Notes: generated from the letters alone by a model not told the origin. Numbered from the stretch's first letter, positions 8,565-17,190 are shown. The stretch is 33,271 bases of DNA from Candidatus Omnitrophota bacterium (GCA_028870995.1 JAGWOI010000024.1:1-33271), one strand, 5' to 3'. Made by a program: numbers and translations.

Positions 8565-9835
8565 TCCCGTCTCCTTGCAGCCTGAGGTTCGCCCATATAT
8601 CTTCCGTCGATGATCCTGGCCTTTGGAAACATCGTAAAAACTTTCTTAAACTGAGGCCAGGCCGTGCAAATGACAACATACTGCGCTTTTTTGACAGCTT
8701 GCTCAAATGACGGCGCATAGGTCACCGCCGCCCCCGTCGCCTGGAAATCTGCCATGGCCACCGGATCATAAACAGTGACCTTCGCCCCTTCCCGAAGCAG
8801 CCCTTCAATAATCGGCAGGGCCGGCGTATGGCGCACATCGTTGGTATTGGGTTTGAAAGAAAGCCCCAGTACGGTCACACGCTTTCCGGTCATTTTCCCG
8901 TCAGCACGCGCATTGATCTGTTTTAAGACAGCCTGCGGCCTTTGCGTGTTGACTTCCAAAACGGATTTAAGCAGCGGCATCGGGAACTTTCGGGATTCCG
9001 CGCTACGCAGCATCGCCAAGGTGTCCTTGGGCAAACAAGCGCCGCCGAATCCGCAGCCCGGATAAACATAGGCTGCCATCGATGCCGGTTGACCCCACCA
9101 ACGCTTGTCCATATGCAAGAGCTTAAATGAAGTTTTGACATCAATATCTTCCAAATGTTCCGCAAAAGTCGCCATCTCATTGGAAAAACTGATCAGGGTG
9201 GCCAGCAGGGTGTTGGATAGATATTTCACAAACTCCGCTGTGGTCAAAGAAACCTGGAGAAACGTCCCGGGAAACCCGCGGTAAATGCCGCGCAAAACTC
9301 CTAAGCTCTTTTTGTCTGATGCCCCGACCACAATGCGATTGCCTTCGAGAAAATCGGCCCAAGCGCTTCCTTCACGAAGGAATTCAGGGTTGCTGGCAAG
9401 CCCTATATCGCGCCCGACTTTAAATCCCCGGCTTTCGATGAATCCGGCGATTTCCCCACAAGCCGTCCCTGGGGGGACCGTAGAACGGATGACGATCACT
9501 TTGCGGCCCTTAATATGCGGTAAGATCCCGTCCAAGGCCGCATAGATGTACTTTAAATCCACCCCTTCGGGGGTGGACGGCGTCCCCACACAAATCATGA
9601 TGACCTTGGAATCCCGGACCGCGGAGGCCAGATCCATCGTCGGGCAAAAATGCCCGGTTTTCAAGGTTGCTTGCAAGGCCTGCCCCACTCCCGGTTCCAG
9701 AAAAGGCATGCTGCCTCTTTTGATCTTGGAAACTTTATCCGCATCCACATCAAAACCAAACACCTTATTCTTCTTGTAAGCCAGGCCTACCGCGGTGGTC
9801 AATCCCACATAACCAAGCCCCATTACTAAAATCAT
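8561..9835 (-). CDS. ugd: UDP-glucose/GDP-mannose dehydrogenase family (UDP-glucose 6-dehydrogenase-like)
   Basis: 424 residues, normal for the family. The N-terminal Rossmann motif is MGLGYVGL, followed by CVGTPSTPEG and RSTVPPGT. SNPEFLREGSA lies in the middle, and the catalytic cysteine is in PGCGFGGACLPKD (Cys about 267). The C-terminal domain has LGLSFKPNTNDVRHTPA. The enzyme oxidises C6 of UDP-glucose twice to UDP-glucuronate. It overlaps by ATGA both the UXS-like SDR upstream and the RmlC-type gene downstream, which fits a UDP-glucose to UDP-glucuronate to UDP-xylose route. Use on another nucleotide sugar (for example a HexNAc) cannot be excluded. Confidence 0.87.
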   Translation of the reverse strand: MILVMGLGYVGLTTAVGLAYKKNKVFGFDVDADKVSKIKRGSMPFLEPGVGQALQATLKTGHFCPTMDLASAVRDSKVIMICVGTPSTPEGVDLKYIYAALDGILPHIKGRKVIVIRSTVPPGTACGEIAGFIESRGFKVGRDIGLASNPEFLREGSAWADFLEGNRIVVGASDKKSLGVLRGIYRGFPGTFLQVSLTTAEFVKYLSNTLLATLISFSNEMATFAEHLEDIDVKTSFKLLHMDKRWWGQPASMAAYVYPGCGFGGACLPKDTLAMLRSAESRKFPMPLLKSVLEVNTQRPQAVLKQINARADGKMTGKRVTVLGLSFKPNTNDVRHTPALPIIEGLLREGAKVTVYDPVAMADFQATGAAVTYAPSFEQAVKKAQYVVICTAWPQFKKVFTMFPKARIIDGRYMGEPQAARRRE

Positions 9836-10908
9836 CCTTTATGCTCCTCTTTTAAGTACGCCAGGTACCGCTCAACTCCTTGGCGCACGTCAATGCCGGG
9901 ATCATATTCCAGCAGGCGCCGGGCCTTTGATATGTCGGGACAACGGCGCTGGGGGTTGTCTTTCAAATATTCCGGATCATCGCTGTGTTTACGCACAATT
10001 TTTCCCGAATAGCCCAAAATCTTACGGCCGGTCAACTGATAAATATTGGCAAGTTCAGCCACTGCAATCTCAGGCTTTTCAATCCCGATGTTAAAGACAT
10101 CAAAATCGCTATAAAATAACGCCTTCCAGTACCCAACCATGGCATCGGCTACGTAACAGAACGTCCTGGCCGGCGAGCCGCTGGAAAGGATCTCAATATC
10201 CCGGCCTTCAACCACAGCCTTGGCAAAATCCGCCACAACCCTCTTGTCATCAATACTCATCCCCGGGCCATAATTATTAAAAGGCCGGACGATCCTGATG
10301 GGAAGCTTGTTAAGCCCATGGTAGTAGTAACACAAGGTCTCTCCAAAGCGCTTCGATTCGTCGTAACAGGAACGCGGCCCAATGCAGGCGACGTTCCCGC
10401 GGTAATCTTCGCTGGTGGGGATATTTTCAAGTGAGGGATCGCCATAGATCTCGCTGCTGGAATAAAAAAGGAACCCTTTTAAGGCCGTGCCTTTGAACAG
10501 ATCCAATAGTTTGCGCAAACCCCACACATTGGCATCAATCGTCTCAAGAGGGTATTGCCGGTAAAATGTCGGAGAAGCAATAGAGGCCAAGTGGACCACA
10601 TAATCAACTTCCTGGGGATGGACCAGCCGCGACAAGTCGTCCTTGACGACGTCAAAGGCATGAACTTCGACGGCAGCACAGCGGGCAGCGACGGCCTCCA
10701 GCCAGGCAGGACGTCCCCGCCTGTAATTGTCCAGCGCCAAGACACGGGACGGTCCTTCATTGTTCCCGCACAGAAACGCCAATTGATGAATAAAATTATA
10801 TCCCAAGAACCCCGCAGCCCCCGTTATAACGATGGTCCGGCCGGCCAGATTCCGCACATCAATGCGGGCAGCGACATAAGCGCAATCCTCTTCGACAATC
10901 TTATTCAT
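9832..10908 (-). CDS. extended SDR, UDP-xylose synthase/4,6-dehydratase-like
   Basis: 358 residues from the ATG at 10908, which sits in an 8-base overlap with the rfbF stop and has GGAAGG upstream. A longer frame from a TTG at 10956 would overlap rfbF by 56 bases and adds nothing conserved. It has ITGAAGFLGYN, YSSSEIYGDP and GPRSCYDESKR (YxxxK); the last two look like UDP-glucuronate decarboxylases (UXS), which make UDP-xylose. VRPFNNYGPGM follows. The neighbouring dehydrogenase would supply UDP-glucuronate. Because it directly follows RfbF, with no RfbG-like gene in view, it could instead be the 4,6-dehydratase acting on CDP-glucose. I favour UXS-like on motif grounds, with moderate certainty. 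Confidence 0.72.
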   Translation of the reverse strand: MNKIVEEDCAYVAARIDVRNLAGRTIVITGAAGFLGYNFIHQLAFLCGNNEGPSRVLALDNYRRGRPAWLEAVAARCAAVEVHAFDVVKDDLSRLVHPQEVDYVVHLASIASPTFYRQYPLETIDANVWGLRKLLDLFKGTALKGFLFYSSSEIYGDPSLENIPTSEDYRGNVACIGPRSCYDESKRFGETLCYYYHGLNKLPIRIVRPFNNYGPGMSIDDKRVVADFAKAVVEGRDIEILSSGSPARTFCYVADAMVGYWKALFYSDFDVFNIGIEKPEIAVAELANIYQLTGRKILGYSGKIVRKHSDDPEYLKDNPQRRCPDISKARRLLEYDPGIDVRQGVERYLAYLKEEHKG

Positions 10909-11698
10909 CTCCCCAAACCTTCCAGGGGGCCGCACCTTCAGCCCAATATTTCTCAAGAATCCGTTTATCCCTCAATGTATCCATGCATTGCCAGAACTTA
11001 TCATGCCTGAAGGCCATCAATTGCCCCTCCTTGGCCAGACGTTCCAGGGTGTTGGCTTCGAGATAAGTGCTGTCCCCCTCGATATATGAAAAAACTTCCG
11101 GTTCAAACACAAAAAAGCCTCCATTGATCCAACCTTCGCCGATCTGGGGCTTCTCGGTAAACCGGATGACCTGGTCGCCTTTAAATTCCAAGCCTCCAAA
11201 CCTCGCGGGAGGACGAACTGCTGTAACCGTGGCCAGCTTTCCATGCCGGCGATGAAAGGTCAGCAGCTCCTTTAAGTTCACATTGCTCAGGCCGTCTCCA
11301 TAGGTCATCATAAAGGTAGCATTCTTCAATTGCGGTTCCAGGCGTTTTAAACGCCCGCCTGTCATTGACTGAATGCCGGTGTCTATAAGATGGACCATCC
11401 AGTCCTGTTTTTTGACTTCGTGGGTGCCGGTCATGCGGCCCTCGCGCAAGTTAATGGTCATATCACCTTCGAGAATATAATAATCATGAAAGAATCGTTT
11501 GATGACCTCGCCTTTATATCCAAGCGCTATATAAAATTCTTTGAATCCGTAATGCGCATAATAGCGCATGAGGTGCCATAAAAGAGGCCTTTCCCCCACC
11601 TCCACCATGGGTTTGGGTTTGACTTCCGTCTCCTCGGCAAGCCTGGTGCCTAAGCCGCCGGCAAGAATAACCACCTTAACTGATCCCTTTTCGTTCAT
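10901..11698 (-). CDS. rfbF: glucose-1-phosphate cytidylyltransferase
   Basis: 265 residues. The nucleotide-binding motif LAGGLGTRLAEET (about 12-24) with KPKPMVEVGERPLLWH is the signature of RfbF/DdhA, which joins CTP and glucose-1-phosphate to CDP-glucose, the entry to 3,6-dideoxyhexoses and to branched sugars such as yersiniose. FMMTYGDGLSNV holds the metal-binding Asp, and INGGFFVFEPEVF matches the family's sugar-binding segment. The gene starts 7 bases after the TIGR04372-type gene. The usual partner RfbG (CDP-glucose 4,6-dehydratase) is not recognisable here. Confidence 0.92.
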   Translation of the reverse strand: MNEKGSVKVVILAGGLGTRLAEETEVKPKPMVEVGERPLLWHLMRYYAHYGFKEFYIALGYKGEVIKRFFHDYYILEGDMTINLREGRMTGTHEVKKQDWMVHLIDTGIQSMTGGRLKRLEPQLKNATFMMTYGDGLSNVNLKELLTFHRRHGKLATVTAVRPPARFGGLEFKGDQVIRFTEKPQIGEGWINGGFFVFEPEVFSYIEGDSTYLEANTLERLAKEGQLMAFRHDKFWQCMDTLRDKRILEKYWAEGAAPWKVWGDE

Positions 11699-11705
11699 AT
11701 GCCCC

Positions 11706-12899
11706 TCACAGCAGGTCCTTGTTTTGTAACAAAAATTTCGATCCCACCCTGGCCCTCAGGACGCGCAACTCTGGGCTGTGGGCATACAGCGACCAGAAGC
11801 GGCGTTGAAGGTCTTCATACTCCTCGTTGGTTTCCCAACGGCCTTCACACCGCGCCGCCGTTTCTTCAATGGCGTCCCGGACCTCTTCAGCGGTATTTTC
11901 AATAAGTTCAATACCGGATTCCTGATATTGCCTGGTGTGAAGATACATGCCTATTTCAGAATGGACTATCTCCCGAAATTTCAAAAACCGTTTCTCGCTT
12001 TTTAACCACAACTTTCTAAAGGTAAGGACATAATCGCTCCCCCATGCATGGGCAAGTCTCATGGGGACCAAGTCCAGACAAACGACCGGACGGCGGAAAG
12101 CCATGGCCAACACACCAAGACCGGATTCGGAAAAAATAAAAAATGAACATTTCGCCGTCAAGTAAACATCCCTGAAATCATCCCTCATTCCATTGGCGGC
12201 GTAATCAATAAGGCCGGGACAGGAAAAATGCAGTTTGTCTTTGACCGCTGCCCCCATTCTGACGCTGTCATAGCCGCGTTGGCTTAAATCCTTCATGGCC
12301 AGATGATATTTTTCTATATTTGTATCCCGATAATCGTGGTAAGAAAAGTTTTGTCCTTTCATAAGAGAAGCCAGGTAGGCGCTGTCACGGACAATGAAGC
12401 ATACAAAAGGTTTTCCCTCAGGGATCCCGATGGCCTTCAAAGCTTCCTGTCCTCTTTTTTCCTCTTCGCCGGTGAAACGCAAATGCGGCTTGGTTTTTTC
12501 CAAAACCCCGTAGGTATCGTAATACCGGCCGTCCTTATATTCGTGCGCTTTCCCCCCGGGCAGTTTACGGTTGGCCCAGGCCAGTCTTCGCCAAAGAGCA
12601 TAGGGACGCGGGATAGGAATGACACGGGCCCACATCTCCATCAACTGGGCATTGCATACAACTTTGTCCCGATAAAAAATATCGATGACACGTCCTTGGT
12701 GCATCCCGGCGTCGCGCTGGGACAAATACACTTCCATGTTGCCGGAAAAGTGGCCGATCCGGTCGCTGTTGATATCATGGAACCTGATCAAAACAAAAGG
12801 TCTTAAAAGACGTAACAGAAGAATAAAAGGGACAGCTAAACAAAAAAATATTAACCTGAACCCTTTCCCAAGACCTTGAACCAGCAAATCTTTAACCAT
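11706..12899 (-). CDS. TIGR04372-type putative glycosyltransferase
   Basis: 397 residues. A hydrophobic N-terminal segment (about 15-35) is likely a membrane anchor. VCFIVRDSAYLA, then YHDYRDTNIEKYHLAMKDL and VRMGAAV, then FIFSESGLGVLAMAFRRPVV, match my memory of the TIGR04372 family of LPS/capsule-linked proteins with a GT-B-like fold. The Ser-Glu-Ser-Gly segment would sit in the nucleotide-sugar site. No member's reaction is known to me. It is coupled to the transketolase gene by a TGATG stop/start overlap, so it may transfer the sugar made by the module just upstream (inference). Confidence 0.72.
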   Translation of the reverse strand: MVKDLLVQGLGKGFRLIFFCLAVPFILLLRLLRPFVLIRFHDINSDRIGHFSGNMEVYLSQRDAGMHQGRVIDIFYRDKVVCNAQLMEMWARVIPIPRPYALWRRLAWANRKLPGGKAHEYKDGRYYDTYGVLEKTKPHLRFTGEEEKRGQEALKAIGIPEGKPFVCFIVRDSAYLASLMKGQNFSYHDYRDTNIEKYHLAMKDLSQRGYDSVRMGAAVKDKLHFSCPGLIDYAANGMRDDFRDVYLTAKCSFFIFSESGLGVLAMAFRRPVVCLDLVPMRLAHAWGSDYVLTFRKLWLKSEKRFLKFREIVHSEIGMYLHTRQYQESGIELIENTAEEVRDAIEETAARCEGRWETNEEYEDLQRRFWSLYAHSPELRVLRARVGSKFLLQNKDLL

Positions 12900-13834
12900 C
12901 AGCCTAAAAACCCCTTGATCTTCTCCGCCACCTGCTGCGGTTGAAGCCCCATGGCTTGGAACAAGGATTCCTGGGTGCCGTACTCATGAATAAACCTGTC
13001 AGGGAACCCTATGCGCCGTACCCGCGGCAGATCTTTGGGATCCATATTATCCATAAGCACCTCCAGACAGGCGCTGCCAAGGCCGCCGGCCAAAACATGG
13101 TCTTCCAGCGTTACAATTAATTCCGCACTGGATGCCTGCTCGAGAAGGGCATCCTTGTCCAGGGGTTTGATCGTGTGAATATGCAGCACTGTGCAGGCTA
13201 TGCCCGCTTCTTTCAGACTTGCGGCCGCATTAACCGCACCGGAAGTCATGGCTCCTGTTGAAACAAGCAGTACCTTCCGGCCAGCAATCTCGGGCCTGTA
13301 ACGGACAACGGCCTTGCCGATCCTGATATCATCCTCTTCCTGGGTGACAATGGGCTTGCCGTACCTGGCCAGCCGGATGTAAATGGCCTTGGGCCAATCG
13401 ATCATCTGCGGCATCAGCTTTTTCATTTCCAGGGCATCGCAAGGGTTGATCACCGTCATCTCCGGCAGCGAACGCATGATGGCGATATCCTCAATGGTGG
13501 TGTGCGTCGGTCCCAAATGGGCGGTGGCCACCCCTCCGCCGACACCCACCATCCGAATGGGCCGCTCCTGCAGGCAGGCATCCAGGACGATCTGCTCGTA
13601 GCAGCGGCGCACGCCGAAGCTGGCGTGGTTGACGATAAACGGGACATAACCGTCCGCGGCCAGGCCGCAGGCCATGCCCACGGTATTGGCTTCGGAAATC
13701 CCTTCCATAAAATACTGTTCAGGCATTTCTTTTTGCATATGGTCCATGCCGATGTCGGAATCGGTGATCATCAGCAGGACCCTTTTATCGGCTTTCGCCA
13801 ATTCATAAATGGAATCTTTAAACGTAAAGAACAT
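12899..13834 (-). CDS. transketolase C-terminal half (pyrimidine-binding and TKC domains)
   Basis: 311 residues, one of two subunits of a split transketolase. The glutamate that activates thiamine diphosphate is in MEGISEANTVGMACGLA (Glu48). VGVGGGVATAHLGPTHTTIEDI follows in the pyrimidine-binding domain, and the TKC domain begins near VRYRPEIAGRKVLLVSTG. Its start is joined to the N-terminal subunit by a TAATG overlap, ensuring equal synthesis. Transketolases move a two-carbon ketol unit between sugars. Placement inside a sugar operon suggests either supply of sedoheptulose-7-phosphate for the HldE-like enzyme or attachment of a two-carbon branch to a nucleotide-linked keto sugar; both are inferences. 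Confidence 0.88.
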   Translation of the reverse strand: MFFTFKDSIYELAKADKRVLLMITDSDIGMDHMQKEMPEQYFMEGISEANTVGMACGLAADGYVPFIVNHASFGVRRCYEQIVLDACLQERPIRMVGVGGGVATAHLGPTHTTIEDIAIMRSLPEMTVINPCDALEMKKLMPQMIDWPKAIYIRLARYGKPIVTQEEDDIRIGKAVVRYRPEIAGRKVLLVSTGAMTSGAVNAAASLKEAGIACTVLHIHTIKPLDKDALLEQASSAELIVTLEDHVLAGGLGSACLEVLMDNMDPKDLPRVRRIGFPDRFIHEYGTQESLFQAMGLQPQQVAEKIKGFLG

Positions 13835-14682
13835 TAGTCATTCTCCAGGGAAGCTTTGATTTTGTTTAACGTGGCCTCATCCAGACCGCTTTTCCAATGC
13901 CATTTGTAATCGCCCTCGGCAAAGGTGACGCCTTTGGTTTTGACGGTGTGCGCGATGATGGCGGAAGGCTTGGTATTTGAGAAGGGCAGTTCCTTGTATA
14001 TTTTTCTAAGGGCATTGACATCATGACCGTCCACCTCCCGCGTTACAAAACCAAAACTCTCCCACTTTTCCTTGAGCGGTTCAAGATCCAGGACATCCCT
14101 GGTTGAGCCGGCAATCTGGAATTTATTGCAATCGATGATAACCGTCAAATGCGACAGTTTGTACTTGGCCGCACATAAGGCCCCTTCCCACACGGAACCC
14201 TCATTAAGCTCGCCGTCCCCCATGACGACATAAACCCGGCTCGGCCTTTTTTGCATGCGCGCGGCCATGGCCATGCCGATCCCCACGGCCAATCCGTGGC
14301 CCAAGGCGCCGGTGGTAGCCTCGACGCCGGGCACGATGCTCTCTGAACAGCCCCCCAGACGGGAGCCTTCCAGGGCATAGGTCTTTAATTCATCGGTCTT
14401 GATGAAACCTTTGTCCGCGAGTACAGCATATAAAGCCAGGCAGCCATGGCCTTTGCTTAAGATAAAACGGTCGCGGTCAGGCCACAGCGGCTCTTGCGGC
14501 CGGTAATTCAGGATATCGTCATAAAGGACCCTGATGATTTCCACTAAGGACAAGGCTGACCCTATATGGCCTTTCTTGGTCGCTTCTATGCCGGAAACAA
14601 CCAGCTTCCTTAAATATCGGGACCTCTCATCCAACGACGGCCCCCTTTCCACCGTATTTGCTTTTTCAGCTTGATTGATCAT
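13834..14682 (-). CDS. transketolase N-terminal half (thiamine diphosphate-binding subunit)
   Basis: 282 residues. GHIGSALSLVEI near 38-49, LSKGHGCLALYA, TTGALGHGLAVGIGMA and the metal/ThDP motif GDGELNEGSVWE (Gly155-Asp156) followed by IDCNKFQ are those of the transketolase N-domain. It cannot work alone and pairs with the next gene (TAATG overlap). A strong ribosome site (AAAAGGAG, seven bases before the ATG) supports the start at 14682. The gene follows an SDR by 25 bases. It lacks the rest of the ~660-residue chain of housekeeping transketolases, as is normal for the two-gene form. It may be dedicated to the polysaccharide rather than to the pentose phosphate pathway (inference). Confidence 0.88.
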   Translation of the reverse strand: MINQAEKANTVERGPSLDERSRYLRKLVVSGIEATKKGHIGSALSLVEIIRVLYDDILNYRPQEPLWPDRDRFILSKGHGCLALYAVLADKGFIKTDELKTYALEGSRLGGCSESIVPGVEATTGALGHGLAVGIGMAMAARMQKRPSRVYVVMGDGELNEGSVWEGALCAAKYKLSHLTVIIDCNKFQIAGSTRDVLDLEPLKEKWESFGFVTREVDGHDVNALRKIYKELPFSNTKPSAIIAHTVKTKGVTFAEGDYKWHWKSGLDEATLNKIKASLEND

Positions 14683-14707
14683 TATTTGCTCCTTTTGAAA
14701 ATAGAAT

Positions 14708-15481
14708 TTAGACCATGCCCCCGCTGACAGGGATCAAACTCCCGGAGGCGAAAGATGCCTGCTGGGAGGCCAACAAAGCCACAAAGGGCGCTATTTCCTC
14801 GGCGGTGCCAAAACGTCCTGCGGGATAAAAATGGTCAATAAAATCTTTGACCTTCGCCGGGTCCTCCTGGATCATCCTGTCCCAAAATTTTCCCTGCGAC
14901 CGGACGACGCCGGGCATCACCCCTGAAACAATCACATTGTCCGCCGCCACCGCCCGGCTAAGTCCCTTGATGTAGGCATTTAAGTACGCTTTCGCGGCCG
15001 TATAAGGCAGGCTTCCGCTGAATTCACCCAAGGGTTCCCCCACCTGGGCGACGATCGAGGAGACATGGACCACCCTTCCCCACTTTCTTTGACGCATCGG
15101 AGGAATTAAAATCCGGTTCATCTCAATGGCGATACCGACATTAAACCGCCAGACATCCTCCCAATCGCTGCGGGGACCCAGGACGTCTTTATAACCTAAT
15201 CCTCCGCCGACATTGTGGATGACGATATCCACATTCCCTGTCCGGCGCACGGCTTCTTGAGCAGCCTCGGCGGGTTTTCCCTCCATGCGCAAATCCACGG
15301 CCATATAATGGTGCCCCTGCTTTCCGCCCAGTTCTCCACATAGCTGCTTTAGGCGTTCTTCGTCCCGGGAAACCAAAAAGAGTTGGCAGCCTTCAGCCGC
15401 CAGACAGCGGGTAATAGCGGCGCCGATATTTTTGCTGGCACCTACGATCAAAGCTTTTTTACCTTTGAGCCCTAAATCCAT
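14708..15481 (-). CDS. classical short-chain dehydrogenase/reductase
   Basis: 257 residues, the usual size for a classical SDR. The cofactor motif is VGASKNIGAAI (GxxxNxG variant), then HNVGGG, the catalytic Ser in VVHVSSIVAQ and YTAAKAYLN (YxxxK). The C-terminal GTAEEIAPFVALLASQQASFASG is typical of FabG-like oxidoreductases. Because it lies directly between a zinc dehydrogenase gene and the split transketolase genes (7- and 25-base gaps), it probably reduces or oxidises an intermediate of the same sugar pathway. Substrate unknown. Confidence 0.85.
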   Translation of the reverse strand: MDLGLKGKKALIVGASKNIGAAITRCLAAEGCQLFLVSRDEERLKQLCGELGGKQGHHYMAVDLRMEGKPAEAAQEAVRRTGNVDIVIHNVGGGLGYKDVLGPRSDWEDVWRFNVGIAIEMNRILIPPMRQRKWGRVVHVSSIVAQVGEPLGEFSGSLPYTAAKAYLNAYIKGLSRAVAADNVIVSGVMPGVVRSQGKFWDRMIQEDPAKVKDFIDHFYPAGRFGTAEEIAPFVALLASQQASFASGSLIPVSGGMV

Positions 15482-15488
15482 ATCGCCC

Positions 15489-16538
15489 TCAAAATTTCAG
15501 CACGCAGCGTCCGGTGACACCGCCGCGCATTTTGTCCATGGCTTCATTGATCTTGCCGAACTCAAACACCGCTGAAACCAGCCCGTCCAGTTTTAAAATC
15601 CCCTGACGGTGGAAATCATAATAAAGAGGAATGTCCCTTTCAGGCAAAATGCTCCCTCCCTGGGTGCCGCGGATCGTCCTTCTCAAGACCACGCTGGCCC
15701 CGTCGAAGGGAATGAGCGTACCTTTAGGCGGGACCCCCACCATGAGACAATCACCGGGAAGGGAGCTTGAATTGATGGCGGCTTCCACCGCCTTGGGGTT
15801 CCCTGTCGTAATGATCACCTTGCTCGCACCCTTGCCGCCCGTCAACTCGCGTACAGCCTTGATAGGATCGGTCATGACAGGATTAATGACATCCGTTGCC
15901 CCCAGGCCTTTGGCCGTCTCCAAAGTCTGCTCATTGACATCCACTGCGATTAATTTCCTGGGATAGCGCAGACGAGAAGCGGACAAGGCACATAGGCCGA
16001 TACCGCCGCAGCCATAGACGGCCACTGTATCATAAGGATGGATGTCGGCATCGTTTAGCACCGCGCCTATCCCCGTCGTGGCCATGCAGCCCAACAGGGC
16101 GGCCACCATGGGGTCGGAACCAGCGGGAAGAGGGGTCACCCGGCTTTCAGACACCACGGCATGGTCGTTAAAAGTTGATACCCAGCCTGCATTGATGCGT
16201 TTGCCCTGAAAATTATACAACGGCGTTGCGGAATTGATGCCCCCGCCTTTGACCCAATGCAGGACAACCAGATCTCCCGGTTTTACCTTGGTCACACCCG
16301 GCCCCACGGCCAACACCTCGCCGCTGCCTTCATGGCCGGTCAAATGCGGCAGGTACGGGTCAGATCCCAGCAGGCCGTCCGCCTCCTCAATTTGCTTGCC
16401 GCAAATGCCGCTATAAAAAAGTTTCACTGCCACCTGGCCTATTTGCAAGGGGCCGGCAAACTCAATTTCCCTGATGACATAAGGTTTTTTGACTTCTTCC
16501 AGGACCGCCGCGCGAAACTTTAACGGATAGTTAAACAT
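15489..16538 (-). CDS. zinc-dependent MDR alcohol dehydrogenase-like oxidoreductase
   Basis: 349 residues. The catalytic zinc ligands are visible: Cys in YSGICGKQ (about residue 46), His-Glu in LTGHEGSGEV and Cys in LLGCMATTG. The NAD(P) motif is VYGCGGIGLCAL. The region that in class I/III alcohol dehydrogenases carries four structural-zinc cysteines (here about 95-125) contains none, so the structural zinc lobe is absent or altered. It overlaps the formyltransferase gene by 8 bases and precedes an SDR by 7. With the SDR and the transketolase pair it forms a compact four-gene module. It probably oxidises a sugar hydroxyl or reduces a carbonyl; the substrate is unknown. Confidence 0.82.
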   Translation of the reverse strand: MFNYPLKFRAAVLEEVKKPYVIREIEFAGPLQIGQVAVKLFYSGICGKQIEEADGLLGSDPYLPHLTGHEGSGEVLAVGPGVTKVKPGDLVVLHWVKGGGINSATPLYNFQGKRINAGWVSTFNDHAVVSESRVTPLPAGSDPMVAALLGCMATTGIGAVLNDADIHPYDTVAVYGCGGIGLCALSASRLRYPRKLIAVDVNEQTLETAKGLGATDVINPVMTDPIKAVRELTGGKGASKVIITTGNPKAVEAAINSSSLPGDCLMVGVPPKGTLIPFDGASVVLRRTIRGTQGGSILPERDIPLYYDFHRQGILKLDGLVSAVFEFGKINEAMDKMRGGVTGRCVLKF

Positions 16539-17190
16539 GAACCCTCTCCTCTTTTGAAATCTTTAAAATATATTTTTTCCCATGCATATGGAAAAAAGCC
16601 GGGTAACGCTCGTTATCGACGGTACGTAAAAGGTTAAATTGTTCTTTAAGGCTTTTATTGACATCCAATTCGCTGTCTTTAGGCGTTCTTTTAGGGTAAA
16701 AGGATGATTTCCCTTCTTGGACAACGGGCTTAAGATTTGGGTAATCCGCCAAAAACCTTTTAATCAAGGCGAACGACAGTTCCGCCTGCTTTTGTCTTAT
16801 CTCGTCGCACAACTCATCGCCGGACAATGGGGCATAATCCTGATAATAAATTTCTCCTGCATCTATTTTATCGGTGGGCCTAAAAAGAGTCACCCAGATC
16901 TCGTCCGCACCCTCAAGTATTTTCCACGACACGACGCCTGAACCTCGGGCCTCCGGCAGTTTGCTTGGATGGATGACTACATTGTGCCCATGCAGTGATA
17001 AAACGTTCTCCTTAAGGATGGTTGAACAGGCCAGGAAGAAAGCCACATCTCCTTTCTGTATCTCCGCGATGTTTTTATAATAACCGACAGTATGCCCCAG
17101 CCCTTCCAGCTCCTTTTTGAGCCCAGGAAGATACATATGCATAAAACTGTCCTTGATGTCGCAAACCAGACTGACTGTTATTTTTTTCAT
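16531..17190 (-). CDS. formyltransferase-family protein (sugar N-formyltransferase-like)
   Basis: 219 residues. VIHPSKLPEARGSG (His74) and TDKIDAGEIYYQ (Asp110) are two parts of the Asn-His-Asp centre of N10-formyltetrahydrofolate-dependent formyltransferases (Fmt, ArnA, FdtF). The Asn expected two residues before the His is Val72; the nearest Asn is Asn70. I recall the same VxH pattern from a subgroup found in nonulosonate and other sugar clusters. The tail KSLKEQFNLLRTVDNERYPA matches that subgroup. It overlaps the aminotransferase gene by ATGA, so amination followed by N-formylation of a sugar is the natural reading (inference). The changed Asn leaves the reaction open. Confidence 0.75.
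   Translation of the reverse strand: MKKITVSLVCDIKDSFMHMYLPGLKKELEGLGHTVGYYKNIAEIQKGDVAFFLACSTILKENVLSLHGHNVVIHPSKLPEARGSGVVSWKILEGADEIWVTLFRPTDKIDAGEIYYQDYAPLSGDELCDEIRQKQAELSFALIKRFLADYPNLKPVVQEGKSSFYPKRTPKDSELDVNKSLKEQFNLLRTVDNERYPAFFHMHGKKYILKISKEERVHV

Noticed and set aside
10909..10956. 16-codon N-terminal extension of the UXS-like SDR from a TTG
   Set aside because: It would overlap rfbF by 56 bases. The ATG at 10908 has a ribosome site and an 8-base overlap like other junctions here.
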